Origin: a bacterium
Lineage (GTDB): Bacteria > CLD3 > SB21
DNA: 58,425 bases
Assembly: GCA_019695335.1 (NCBI GenBank)
Contig: JAIBAF010000017.1
Coordinates: 1-58,425 of the forward strand
Direction: 5' to 3'
Both the position numbers and the translations under genes were made by a program. Below the pieces are notes generated by a model. It ran no database searches and had not been told where the DNA came from. It saw only the letters and a program-made list of their open reading frames with translations. This document shows, one piece after another, positions 32,729-41,537 of the stretch. Each line of letters begins with the position of its first letter. The stretch's first letter is position 1.

Positions 32729-34306
32729 TTATGAATTGCAGAATTTTCGCCAGGTCTGCCAGCCCAGTAGTACGGTGACGATGATACCGATGACGGTTGC
32801 AATAATAATCCATGAGAGTTTGACGCCGCCGTAATAAGCGTACATGAACCAATAATCTATAAGATACGGCAATTTCGCCTGATCATTTTCCGACAAAGGA
32901 ATTCGCCTCTGGTCTGAAGTAACCGATAACGGTCCGATTTCACCATCGGCGTGTTTTTGTATAGAATTAAAAAAGAGTCGCCAATGCCCAACAACAGGGC
33001 TATAACCGGGGACGAAATGGCTTTTATACATAAATTCGGGATCGGAGAAATTTTTTGTAAAAGGATATTCGCCGATCCAACGAAGATAACTACCTAAGTA
33101 AACGCTCGTTCCGCCTCCCTGGATTCCAATGCCTAGAAAAAATAATCCGACAGCGGCTAATTTAGAAAAATTCCTCTTTTGTTCCAACGAATTTTGAAGC
33201 CCTTTTCCGGCCACAAGGATACAGAAAGGCAGAACCGGTATCAAATAACGTGGCCCCCAGCTTCCATCGCCAGCCCAGGAAAAGAACTTGGCGTGAAAAA
33301 TCAGCATGAGCAAAAACATACCGGCGAATAGACCCGTTTCCATTCGATGTTCGTTTGCGAAACGTCGGAATGAATAAAACGCCAATAGGGTAACCGGTGC
33401 ATACAGGAAAAAACTTTTACCGGAACTGAACAGCAATCCATAAATGCCGACAAAAAGCGGGTTGGTGAATGGTTGGCCTTTTTCTGTATATCCGGATGAG
33501 AGCATACTGCCGAATTGTGCGAAATTATATAAGGCCATCCCGCCAAATGCCAACAACAACCACGCGTACATAACGATATACAGCCTTGAATTCTTTTGAC
33601 TCCAAATTATGTTTGCTAAATTCTTCAGCCAATTCAATGACCATAGCAAATACGGACCGTTAACTACATATGAAAAATAAATGGCAATCAGCGGTAATAA
33701 GATTATAAAAACAAGTTTGGTGTGGATGAGGAGCGTGAAACAAACTCCTGCAGCGTGCAATGACAATGTTTTTCGAGTTAATTCAAATTGCCGCAAGAAA
33801 AAGAAAACACCGAGTAAGGATAAAGTTAAAAGCGGTTCACGCATGGCAGATTTTGCATACGGAAAAATATTGGTCGAAAAAATTAACGCTGCCGTTAAAA
33901 AAAATGACAACCGGTTGGAGTAGTTGAAACTGCGGGCAAACAAAAAAAACATTACGGCCAGCAAGGCTGTGAGGAATTGATTGGTCAGGCTGAGAGCGCC
34001 TTTGAGAATAAAAATATGGTAAGCTTCCGGAACCGGAAAAATCGTAAGAGCCAATTTTCCTATTACATAAAACGGCATGGCAACCAGGGTAAAGCCGATT
34101 CCCCCGCCTAGATAATACTGACCGTCTTTTCCGTAGACGCCGTTATTGATGATACCTTCAGGAATAGCCAGAGTTCCACGGTCTGTGAGACTTTGTACTT
34201 CAAGAAAAAAACCGTTCTCGTCGCTTGAAGCCACGCGGCCACCGGCAGCGAGCAAACAGACTGAAAGAAAAAAGCAAAAAAGAAGAAATAAACCACGTTT
34301 ATCCAT
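32729..34306 (-). CDS. GT-C-type membrane glycosyltransferase (GT39/ArnT-like)
   Basis: A 525-residue polytopic protein with at least nine to ten helices. A large first extracytoplasmic loop (SSDENGFFLEVQSLTDRGTLAIPEG, YYLGGGIGFTLVAMPFYVIG) contains acidic residues, as in GT-C transferases that use polyprenol-phosphate sugars. C-terminal loop at about 410-485 then a last helix. The acceptor is probably a surface glycan or protein. It is 9 bp downstream of wecB and 10 bp upstream of the GT2 gene. Confidence 0.75.
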   Translation of the reverse strand: MDKRGLFLLFCFFLSVCLLAAGGRVASSDENGFFLEVQSLTDRGTLAIPEGIINNGVYGKDGQYYLGGGIGFTLVAMPFYVIGKLALTIFPVPEAYHIFILKGALSLTNQFLTALLAVMFFLFARSFNYSNRLSFFLTAALIFSTNIFPYAKSAMREPLLTLSLLGVFFFLRQFELTRKTLSLHAAGVCFTLLIHTKLVFIILLPLIAIYFSYVVNGPYLLWSLNWLKNLANIIWSQKNSRLYIVMYAWLLLAFGGMALYNFAQFGSMLSSGYTEKGQPFTNPLFVGIYGLLFSSGKSFFLYAPVTLLAFYSFRRFANEHRMETGLFAGMFLLMLIFHAKFFSWAGDGSWGPRYLIPVLPFCILVAGKGLQNSLEQKRNFSKLAAVGLFFLGIGIQGGGTSVYLGSYLRWIGEYPFTKNFSDPEFMYKSHFVPGYSPVVGHWRLFFNSIQKHADGEIGPLSVTSDQRRIPLSENDQAKLPYLIDYWFMYAYYGGVKLSWIIIATVIGIIVTVLLGWQTWRKFCNS

Positions 34307-34315
34307 AATGAATTT

Positions 34316-35392
34316 TTATTTCAAGTAAGTTAATAGAGTTTTTACAATCATTTCGGCAGCATGACCGTCACCGAAATATTGATTTCCAAAAAACGGTTCC
34401 CGTTGAATATTGGCTTTATTGGTTATGGTATCAGGATCGGATCCGGCTAAAACATTGCAATCATAATCTAACGTTTCAATCCATTCCGTTTCTTCTCTGA
34501 GCGTAATACATGGAATATTAAAAAAATAGGCTTCTTTTTGGATACCGCCTGAATCTGTCAAAATCTGCATCGCATTTTTTTCAAGTACCAGCATTTCCAA
34601 ATACGACACCGGATCGGTCATTTGTATATTGACCGGTACGTGTAATTGGTGTTCATGAATTTTCTTAATCAATCGCGGGTGAGCGGGTAAAACAATGGGA
34701 TGTTTGATTCCGGAAAGTCCGTTAAAAATATTTTTGAGTTTGGAGCCGTCGTCCGTATTTTCAGCGCGGTGAATCGTTGCCAGTAAATATTTTTTCGGAG
34801 CGATATTGAGCCGAGCCATGATTTCTGTTTTTCTTTCCGCCATTCGGCCGTGCAATAAGACGGCGTCGTACATGACATCGCCGGTAAAATGAACATTTTC
34901 CGATATGCCTTCTTTTGACAACCAATCAATTGATTGACGAGTGGGACAAAACAGAACAGAACTGAGACGATCGGTGATGATTCGGTTGATTTCTTCAGGC
35001 ATCCGTCGATTGTAGCTTCGTAAACCGGCTTCAACATGTGCTAGCGGTATCTGAAGTTTGGAAGCCGTCAATGCACCTGCCAGAGTCGAATTGGTGTCAC
35101 CGTAAACGATAACCATATCAGGTTTTTCTTGGATCAATACTTTTTCAAGTTTTGTTATAATGGCCGCCGTTTGTTCAGCATGACTTCCTGAACCAACATT
35201 TAAATGATGATCTGGAACCGGCAATTCCAATTCTTGAAAAAAAATATCGGACATGGCAACATCATAATGCTGACCCGTATGGACAATAATTTCTTTTATC
35301 ATGTCCGATGTGTATTGGCGAATAGCCGCGGATACGGGAGCTAATTTGACGAATTGAGGCCTTGCGCCAACAATCGTAACGATTTTTTTCAT
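34316..35392 (-). CDS. wecB: Non-hydrolysing UDP-N-acetylglucosamine 2-epimerase
   Basis: A 358-residue enzyme: IVGARPQFVKLAPVSAAI, TGQHYDVAMSDIFF, VYGDTNSTLAGALTASK, HVEAGLRSYNRRMPEEINRIITDRLS, LLATIHRAENTDD, TDSGGIQKEAYFFNIPCITLREETEW. These are the standard WecB motifs, including the catalytic acid positions and the UDP-binding region. It makes UDP-ManNAc for surface polysaccharide. ATGA overlap with the GT4 gene upstream. Confidence 0.95.
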   Translation of the reverse strand: MKKIVTIVGARPQFVKLAPVSAAIRQYTSDMIKEIIVHTGQHYDVAMSDIFFQELELPVPDHHLNVGSGSHAEQTAAIITKLEKVLIQEKPDMVIVYGDTNSTLAGALTASKLQIPLAHVEAGLRSYNRRMPEEINRIITDRLSSVLFCPTRQSIDWLSKEGISENVHFTGDVMYDAVLLHGRMAERKTEIMARLNIAPKKYLLATIHRAENTDDGSKLKNIFNGLSGIKHPIVLPAHPRLIKKIHEHQLHVPVNIQMTDPVSYLEMLVLEKNAMQILTDSGGIQKEAYFFNIPCITLREETEWIETLDYDCNVLAGSDPDTITNKANIQREPFFGNQYFGDGHAAEMIVKTLLTYLK

Positions 35393-36513
35393 GCTAAGCG
35401 GTCTTGAATAAGTTTAGCAAAAGCTTCTGATTTTTTTTTCCAACTGTTTTCGCGGGCAATCGTTCGCAGGCTGTCCGTATTGATGTTTGAATTCAAAGCC
35501 TCGGTTGTTTTAGCAATAAATTCGTCACGTGTTGTTGCTACAAAAATGTGAGAACTCAAACTGATGATTTCATCGGAATAATCCATAACGACAATCGGTT
35601 TTCCACAAGCCAGGTATTCATAAAGTTTGTTGGGATTCAAACCTGACGTCAAATCGTTTTTTAAAAAAGGAATGATGCATACATCGGCTGAATGAACATA
35701 TCGTGGGAGTTCCGTGTATTTTTTTTCGCCCAGCCAATGAACGTTTGCCGGCAGTTTATCGTTAAGTTTGGTTCGAACGGATTGTGATAAAATTGGTCCT
35801 ACCAAAACCAAAGAAGCGTTGGGTAATACGGATGACAAAAGAAGCAAAAGATCGATATCAAACCAATTTGAAATTGCGCCGCTATAAAGTATGATAGGAT
35901 GAGACATGGCGGCCATCTCCTGTGGAGGATTTTCTGTTTTAGTTTGATCAAACAATTCGTAATCGACGCCATTTCCTATCAAAAAAACTTGTTTGGCGCT
36001 GTCTTTCGCTATAATATCGGCAATTCGTTTCGAAACGGTCACAACAATATCCGCTATCGCAAGAGTCTTTTTATAATAAGCCGGGGCCATGGATAAAGTA
36101 TCCGAAAAGCCTAGAGGATAATCATTGCAATCGTAAACAGTTAGACGTTTCTTCATCCGCTGGATAATATAGGCATAAAAAATATTGGAAGTGCATATCA
36201 CTCGATCGACGCCGTTAAATCCGGTAACCCGGCATAAAAAATTTACCCACAACATTGCTGCTAGTGTCATCAGAAAGCGTATGATCACGAAGCCCTGAAA
36301 CCGATTAACTAAAGCATAAGGAGTGGCTTTAAAAAACGGGACGGTAGCGTACGTGACCCTTCCATCACGTTTTGGAAGAAAACCATTTTTTTTGCCAACG
36401 GCAAAACTTTCAATAAACAAAACTTCCCAATCGTCAGGAAATTGCCGGATGATCTGCTGCTTTCGAGTTGTCAAATACGTCCACTTGATCTCGGAAAACC
36501 AAACAATTTTCAT
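35389..36513 (-). CDS. GT4-type glycosyltransferase
   Basis: A 374-residue GT-B enzyme. The C-terminal half has the donor-binding pattern: SNWFDIDLLLLLSSVLPNASLVLVGPI, VHWLGEKKYTELPRYVHSADVCIIPFLKNDLTSGLNPNKLYEYLACGKPIVVMDY with the EX7E-like Glu near KLYEYLACGKP. The N-terminal domain has TTRKQQIIRQFP and a DCNDYPLGFS stretch. Sugar donor unknown. Both ends overlap neighbours by 4 bp. Confidence 0.9.
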   Translation of the reverse strand: MKIVWFSEIKWTYLTTRKQQIIRQFPDDWEVLFIESFAVGKKNGFLPKRDGRVTYATVPFFKATPYALVNRFQGFVIIRFLMTLAAMLWVNFLCRVTGFNGVDRVICTSNIFYAYIIQRMKKRLTVYDCNDYPLGFSDTLSMAPAYYKKTLAIADIVVTVSKRIADIIAKDSAKQVFLIGNGVDYELFDQTKTENPPQEMAAMSHPIILYSGAISNWFDIDLLLLLSSVLPNASLVLVGPILSQSVRTKLNDKLPANVHWLGEKKYTELPRYVHSADVCIIPFLKNDLTSGLNPNKLYEYLACGKPIVVMDYSDEIISLSSHIFVATTRDEFIAKTTEALNSNINTDSLRTIARENSWKKKSEAFAKLIQDRLA

Positions 36514-38405
36514 AGGCGACCGTCAATGAATTTCCGTAGCCACATTTCCAGATGAAAACATCCCCAGAAATTGATATAACCTTTTTCGGGTCCGGATTGC
36601 GGCAAGGCTTTAAATTTTTTCCGGATAATGGCATAATCGAAATAACCGCGTTGTTCGAAACTTTTAGAATAAAACACTTCCATCATTTTATCACGGAGCG
36701 GGCCTTCTTTAAACCAGTTTTTTTCGGCCGTTGCAAAACCGATTTTATCCCGCCGCTGTAAGATCATGTCCGGAACAATACCTTGCATTGCGTTGCGCAG
36801 AACATATTTTCGCGCACCGCCGGTATGAATTTTCTGGTGATCGGGTAAAGAGAATACGAATTGAACCAATCGGTAATCTAAAAAAGGAACCCGGGCTTCG
36901 ATGGAAAACGCCATGGAATTTTTATCTTCAAACATTAAAAGCGATCGTAAGATCAAACGAAAATCGTGATACGAATTGTGTCGAAGGCTCGAGCTTGTGG
37001 TGGATACGATGCCATGCGTTCCTTTCATAGTAGAAACGAATTCACGGTGGATTCCGTTTTCAAGATTTAACAGGAGATAATTCCGGAGGAAGCTGGCTTG
37101 TTTGGATGGCAAGGCTCCGAGAGCGGCTGTTATCTTCGCTCCCCGGGAAAGCTTTTGACCGTTGGTTTCAATGGTATCTATTTCCTTCAAGAAGCGGCGC
37201 CACTCTAATCGTCGGATCATAGAAGAAAGATAAGGAAACAACGATTGGTTGTATCCTCCGAGTAATTCATCGGATCCTTGTCCGTCAAGAAGGACTTTGA
37301 TACCGCGTTCATGGGCCAGCCGCATGACGCAATACTGAGCATAAATGCTGGTCGACCCAAACGGCTCCTCATGGGCCCACACAACTTTATCTAATTCATA
37401 AGCCAACTGCCGGGCTGTGGGTAATACAGTGTTTTTTTCCGCCTTGGTCTGCTCAATGACTTTTTCAGCATAGATACTTTCATCGATCTCTTTCATATCT
37501 GAATAAGCTGAAAAAGTTTTTTGCCGGTTACCGATCATGGACTTATCAATACCGTCTTTGAGCATCAGGTGATTTAATACACACACGATTGCTGACGAAT
37601 CCTGCCCGCCGCTAAGACAACTTCCAACAGGGACATCGCTCCGAAGGCGTAAGCGAATGGAGTCTTCAAAAAGTGAATAGAATTGTTTCGCGTAAGTTTG
37701 ATCGTCGGCGAGCTCAGTTTCAGCCTCCAAGTCGATGTCAAAATAGCGGCGGATAGCAAAATTATTATTACTGATTTTTAAATAATGTCCGGGTTCGAGC
37801 TGAAAAATATTTTTGAAAAAAGTTTGATGGGAGAAGTCGCGCTTAAATTCGAAAAGAAAATTGTAAACGACTTCGTCTTCAGGCTCACGCGGAATAGACG
37901 GGTCTTGCAAAATACTTTTGATTTCGGAGGCAAAAGTGAAATGGTTTTGATTGCGATAGTAATAAAAAGGTTTGACGCCAAACCGGTCACGCGCACAGAA
38001 GAGTTCTCTTTTTTTAGCGTCCCAGATGGCCATGCCCCACATTCCATTGAACCGGGAAAGACAGTCCGCGCCCCATTCTTCGTAAGCGGACAGCACAACC
38101 TCCGTATCGCTTTGAGATCGAAAGGAATAGCCCTTTGAACGAAGCTCATCGCGTAATTCGATATAATTGTATACTTCACCGTTGAAAATAATCCACAGCG
38201 AGCCATCGTGATTCGTCATCGGTTGATGTCCGAGTGGCGAGAGGTCGATAATGCTGAGGCGGCGGAAAGCCAAACCCACCGGTCCGTCGCGGTAAGATCC
38301 CTCATCATCCGGGCCGCGGTGACGAATCGCCTGAGCCATCCTTTGAAGTTCATGCGGCAAAACAGCGCGTCCATCGAAACGATATATTCCAGCAATTCCA
38401 CACAT
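36510..38405 (-). CDS. asnB: Glutamine-dependent asparagine synthase-type amidotransferase
   Basis: A 631-residue enzyme: N-terminal Ntn glutaminase beginning MCGIAGIYRF (catalytic Cys2), RHRGPDDEG, NGEVYNYIELRDELRSKG; synthase domain with PP-loop SCLSGGQDSSAIV, GQGSDELLGGYNQSLF and EARVPFLDYRLVQFVFSLP. In a polysaccharide cluster such enzymes may amidate a sugar carboxylate rather than aspartate. No ribosome site at the ATG. It heads the leftward operon with a promoter at 38442-38470. Confidence 0.93.
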   Translation of the reverse strand: MCGIAGIYRFDGRAVLPHELQRMAQAIRHRGPDDEGSYRDGPVGLAFRRLSIIDLSPLGHQPMTNHDGSLWIIFNGEVYNYIELRDELRSKGYSFRSQSDTEVVLSAYEEWGADCLSRFNGMWGMAIWDAKKRELFCARDRFGVKPFYYYRNQNHFTFASEIKSILQDPSIPREPEDEVVYNFLFEFKRDFSHQTFFKNIFQLEPGHYLKISNNNFAIRRYFDIDLEAETELADDQTYAKQFYSLFEDSIRLRLRSDVPVGSCLSGGQDSSAIVCVLNHLMLKDGIDKSMIGNRQKTFSAYSDMKEIDESIYAEKVIEQTKAEKNTVLPTARQLAYELDKVVWAHEEPFGSTSIYAQYCVMRLAHERGIKVLLDGQGSDELLGGYNQSLFPYLSSMIRRLEWRRFLKEIDTIETNGQKLSRGAKITAALGALPSKQASFLRNYLLLNLENGIHREFVSTMKGTHGIVSTTSSSLRHNSYHDFRLILRSLLMFEDKNSMAFSIEARVPFLDYRLVQFVFSLPDHQKIHTGGARKYVLRNAMQGIVPDMILQRRDKIGFATAEKNWFKEGPLRDKMMEVFYSKSFEQRGYFDYAIIRKKFKALPQSGPEKGYINFWGCFHLEMWLRKFIDGRL

Positions 38406-38441
38406 ACATTAAATTGTAGAATAATAAAATTTGGCGCGCAC

Positions 38442-38470
38442 AACATACTTTTTTTTGCCTAAAGAATCAA
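38442..38470 (-). promoter_or_regulatory. asnB operon promoter
   Basis: On the minus strand TTGATT (38470-38465), 17-nt spacer, TATGTT (38447-38442). It sits 37 bp before the asnB start codon and is likely to drive the whole glycan run. Confidence 0.6.
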
Positions 38471-38475
38471 GGTAG

Positions 38476-38492
38476 AAGCTCTCTGAGAGCTT
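38476..38492. promoter_or_regulatory. 17-bp palindrome between divergent asnB and ubiX promoters
   Basis: AAGCTCTC (38476-38483), T, GAGAGCTT (38485-38492) is a perfect inverted repeat. It lies between the asnB -35 box and the candidate ubiX -35 box and overlaps the latter, so it could be a shared operator. Confidence 0.5.
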
Positions 38493-38519
38493 GCATTAGA
38501 TATAATTTTAGACTATTTT
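38491..38519 (+). promoter_or_regulatory. Candidate ubiX-PBP1A promoter
   Basis: TTGCAT (38491-38496), 17-nt spacer, TATTTT (38514-38519). The predicted start near 38526 precedes the GTG at 38550. Confidence 0.5.
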
Positions 38520-38549
38520 ATTTTTAACATTATTTTATGATTGATCACT

Positions 38550-39155
38550 GTGAATAAACGTATAACCATTGCGATTACCGGTGCCAGCGGGGTATTGTAT
38601 TCCATCCGGCTTTTGCGCTACCTGATGAGCAAAGAATTTGACGTTGATCTGATTATTTCCGATGCGGGAAAGATTACCTGTAAACTCGAATTGGGTTTTG
38701 ATCCTGAAAAAGAATCGATGACCGAATTTCTGGCTTCGAAATTTGGTGCGTCGGTGATACGCGGTAAAATTCGTGAGTTTGATAACGCATCGATTGCTGC
38801 GCCGATGGCGAGCGGTTCGGTAAGGCGGTTGGCGATGGTTGTTATTCCGTGTTCGATGAAAACGTTATCAGCCTTGGCGAACGGTTCGTCAAGCAATCTG
38901 ATCGAACGATCGGCGGATGTTGCTCTCAAGGAGAATTACCCGTTGATCGTAGTGCCGCGCGAAACGCCGATGAATACCATTCAAATCGAAAACATGCTCA
39001 AGCTCGCAAAAGTAGGCGCGAAAATTGTACCGGCCATGCCGGCATTTTATCAACAACCGGCAACGCTGGACGATTTGGCAGATTTTATAGCAGGCCGTGT
39101 ATTAAACCTGCTGGGTATCGACGATCACGGTTTATTTAACAACTGGGGCAATTGA
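38550..39155 (+). CDS. ubiX: Flavin prenyltransferase UbiX
   Basis: A 201-residue enzyme from GTG 38550 (an in-frame TTG is at 38541; neither has a clear ribosome site). ITIAITGASGVLYSIRLL is the FMN-binding signature; ASGSVRRLAMVVIPCSMKTLSALANG and RETPMNTIQIENMLKLAKVGAKIVPAMPAFYQQP complete the family. UbiX prenylates FMN for UbiD decarboxylases. No UbiD gene is in the window. Nine bases separate it from the PBP gene. Confidence 0.94.
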   Translation: MNKRITIAITGASGVLYSIRLLRYLMSKEFDVDLIISDAGKITCKLELGFDPEKESMTEFLASKFGASVIRGKIREFDNASIAAPMASGSVRRLAMVVIPCSMKTLSALANGSSSNLIERSADVALKENYPLIVVPRETPMNTIQIENMLKLAKVGAKIVPAMPAFYQQPATLDDLADFIAGRVLNLLGIDDHGLFNNWGN

Positions 39156-39164
39156 ATCGACTCT

Positions 39165-41480
39165 ATGCTACGACGAAAAAGAGAATCCGAAGAAGCGGAA
39201 ATTAATAATAATTCCAACCACACTAATGAACCGGAATCCGGTAACGGCGACGAATCCATCACCGTTACTCAAACTCGGATTCCTGTCAATCACCGAAAAA
39301 AAATATCCCACGATCAATTCAATCAACCGGGTGTCTGGAAGGTGGCTTTTAAAATTTTCTTGTCAATGGTCGGTATCGTGTTGCTGAGTATCATTGCGTT
39401 TGCATGGTATTTCAATTCGGACTTGCCGTCTATCGAGCAATTGGAAGTGTATGAACCTAAATTGTCCACCAAAGTGTATTCTGTTGACGGCAAAGTCATC
39501 AAAGAGTTTTACAAAGAGCGTCGAACTCGTGTACCCTTCAATGAACTTCCTAAAAATGTTGTGCATGCGCTGCTGGCGACGGAGGATAAACGGTTTTATA
39601 ATCATTGGGGCGTCGATATGATCCGTTTTGTCAAAGCGGCGATGGTTAATACGATTTCCATGAGCAGTAAAGAAGGTTTCAGTTCGCTCACACAACAATT
39701 GGCCAGAAATCTGTATTTCGATACGGAGAAGACGCTGGCGCGTAAATTTAAAGAAGTATTGACGGCTATTCAAATCGAACGGCGTTATTCGAAGCAAGAG
39801 ATTATCGAAATGTACCTGACGCACATGTATTTCGGCAATGAAGCGTTTGGTATTCAGTCGGCGGCACGTATTTTTTTCGATAAAGATGTTCAGGAATTGT
39901 CGCTGGAAGAATCGGCGTATCTCATTGGATTGCTCCAGGCTCCGTCGTATTATACGCGAAATGCCAATGCCGGTGAGCGCAGAAAAAAAATTGTTTTGCG
40001 GCGAATGTTCGATGAGGGGTTTATCAACGAGAAGGAATTTAACGAAGCCAAAGACAAATCCATTGTCATTCATCCGCGCCGGCAGGAAGATGTCGTTGGT
40101 ATTGCGCCGTATTTTACAGAATTCGTGCGTAAGCAACTGGAAGATCTGCAGGAAGAATTGCACATTAATATTTATGAAGACGGGTTGGTCGTGCACACCA
40201 CTTTAGATTCGCGCGCACAAGCGGGCGCCGAGAGCGCATACCAGGAAAGCGTAAAAGAAAAATTTTTGAATCTCGATGCCTTCGGCGCCAAAGTTATGAA
40301 AACGAATGCGCAGGCGTTTTTACCGAAATATCTTCAGCGCGACGGCGTCGATCAAAGTACGATTAAAAAGTTGCTCGCCGATCCGCACAGCGTCGATTCA
40401 CTTGCAAAGTTTTACGGCATTGTTCAATCCAGTCTTATCGCGCTTGATCCGACAAACGGCCATATTCTGGCGATGGTAGGCGGCCGCGATTTTACGAAAT
40501 ACAAACTTAACCACGTGACACAGATCAAACGGCAACCGGGATCGACGTTCAAACCTTTTCTGTACACTGCGGCCATCGATAATGGTTATTCTCCGACTTT
40601 CAAATTGCTTAATCAGGATGTGGTTCTGATCATGGATAACGGTGAGCGCTGGACGCCGCAAAATTACGATGGTAATCGCGGCGGTCCGACGTCGCTCCGT
40701 GAAGCACTGGCCCGTTCGCTGAATCTCGTAGCCGTGCGGCTGATGCAGGAAGTTGTGCCGCCGTCGCAGGTCGTGAGTTATGCCGGTAAAATGGGCATTA
40801 CGACGCCGCTGCAACCGGTCGATGCGTTGGCGCTCGGCGTGTCCGATGTGATTCCGTTGGAAATGGCGTCGGCGTACGGCGTATTTGCCAACAAAGGCAT
40901 TCGCGTAGAACCTTCGGCCATTTTGAAAATCGAAGATAAAGACGGTAACATTCTTTGGCAATACGTTCCTAAAACCAAAGAAGTCCTGAGCGCCGAGACG
41001 GCCTATATTATGAGTGAGATGATGAAATCGAGCATAGATTGGGAGCGCGGTACCGGTCGTTGGGCAAGGAAATATGGTTTCGAAAGGCCCGCCGGCGTCA
41101 AAACCGGGACGACGCAAAAATGGTCCGACGGGTGGTACATCGGCTTTACGCCGCAGATTGTAACTGCTGTGTGGGTTGGCTACGATACGTACGAACTAAA
41201 TCTCAGCAGTAAAAATCCCGGAGAAGTAATTGCGGCTCCGATGTGGGGACGATTTATGGCGCGTGCGCATGATGCGATGCAATTGCCGGTTGAAGATTTT
41301 GAAATGCCGCCGGGTGTCGTCAGGCTTGAAGTGTGCCAGGAATCAGGCTTATTGGCCAATACCGCATGTCCAACTAAAATCAAAGAAGTTTTTAATGCAA
41401 AATATCAGCCTACCGATCCGTGTAATATTCACACCGGAAAAATCAAAACTACCAAAAAGAAAAAAGGCGTGGGATTTTGA
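39165..41480 (+). CDS. mrcA: Class A penicillin-binding protein (PBP1A-like)
   Basis: A 771-residue bifunctional peptidoglycan synthase. Cytosolic tail (1-68), one transmembrane anchor (about 69-88), GT51 transglycosylase domain (about 105-285) with catalytic Glu in LLATEDKRFYNHWGVD and SLTQQLARNLYF, and a transpeptidase domain (about 410-700) with SxxK (GSTFKPFLYT), SxN (ARSLNLVAV) and KTG (GVKTGTT). It builds cell wall at the inner membrane. Confidence 0.95.
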   Translation: MLRRKRESEEAEINNNSNHTNEPESGNGDESITVTQTRIPVNHRKKISHDQFNQPGVWKVAFKIFLSMVGIVLLSIIAFAWYFNSDLPSIEQLEVYEPKLSTKVYSVDGKVIKEFYKERRTRVPFNELPKNVVHALLATEDKRFYNHWGVDMIRFVKAAMVNTISMSSKEGFSSLTQQLARNLYFDTEKTLARKFKEVLTAIQIERRYSKQEIIEMYLTHMYFGNEAFGIQSAARIFFDKDVQELSLEESAYLIGLLQAPSYYTRNANAGERRKKIVLRRMFDEGFINEKEFNEAKDKSIVIHPRRQEDVVGIAPYFTEFVRKQLEDLQEELHINIYEDGLVVHTTLDSRAQAGAESAYQESVKEKFLNLDAFGAKVMKTNAQAFLPKYLQRDGVDQSTIKKLLADPHSVDSLAKFYGIVQSSLIALDPTNGHILAMVGGRDFTKYKLNHVTQIKRQPGSTFKPFLYTAAIDNGYSPTFKLLNQDVVLIMDNGERWTPQNYDGNRGGPTSLREALARSLNLVAVRLMQEVVPPSQVVSYAGKMGITTPLQPVDALALGVSDVIPLEMASAYGVFANKGIRVEPSAILKIEDKDGNILWQYVPKTKEVLSAETAYIMSEMMKSSIDWERGTGRWARKYGFERPAGVKTGTTQKWSDGWYIGFTPQIVTAVWVGYDTYELNLSSKNPGEVIAAPMWGRFMARAHDAMQLPVEDFEMPPGVVRLEVCQESGLLANTACPTKIKEVFNAKYQPTDPCNIHTGKIKTTKKKKGVGF

Positions 41481-41537
41481 TGTAAGTTTTCAAAAAGAAT
41501 AAACACTTATCTCTGTAAGGGACATCAGGAGATAAGT

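Noticed and set aside
32719-32802. Longer start for the GT2 enzyme
   Set aside because: It would overlap the end of the upstream gene by about 70 bp; the TTG at 32718 with AGGA fits the first beta strand.
39363-41117. Long antisense frames opposite the PBP1A gene
   Set aside because: No ribosome site or recognisable protein; they are shadows of a well-supported PBP gene.
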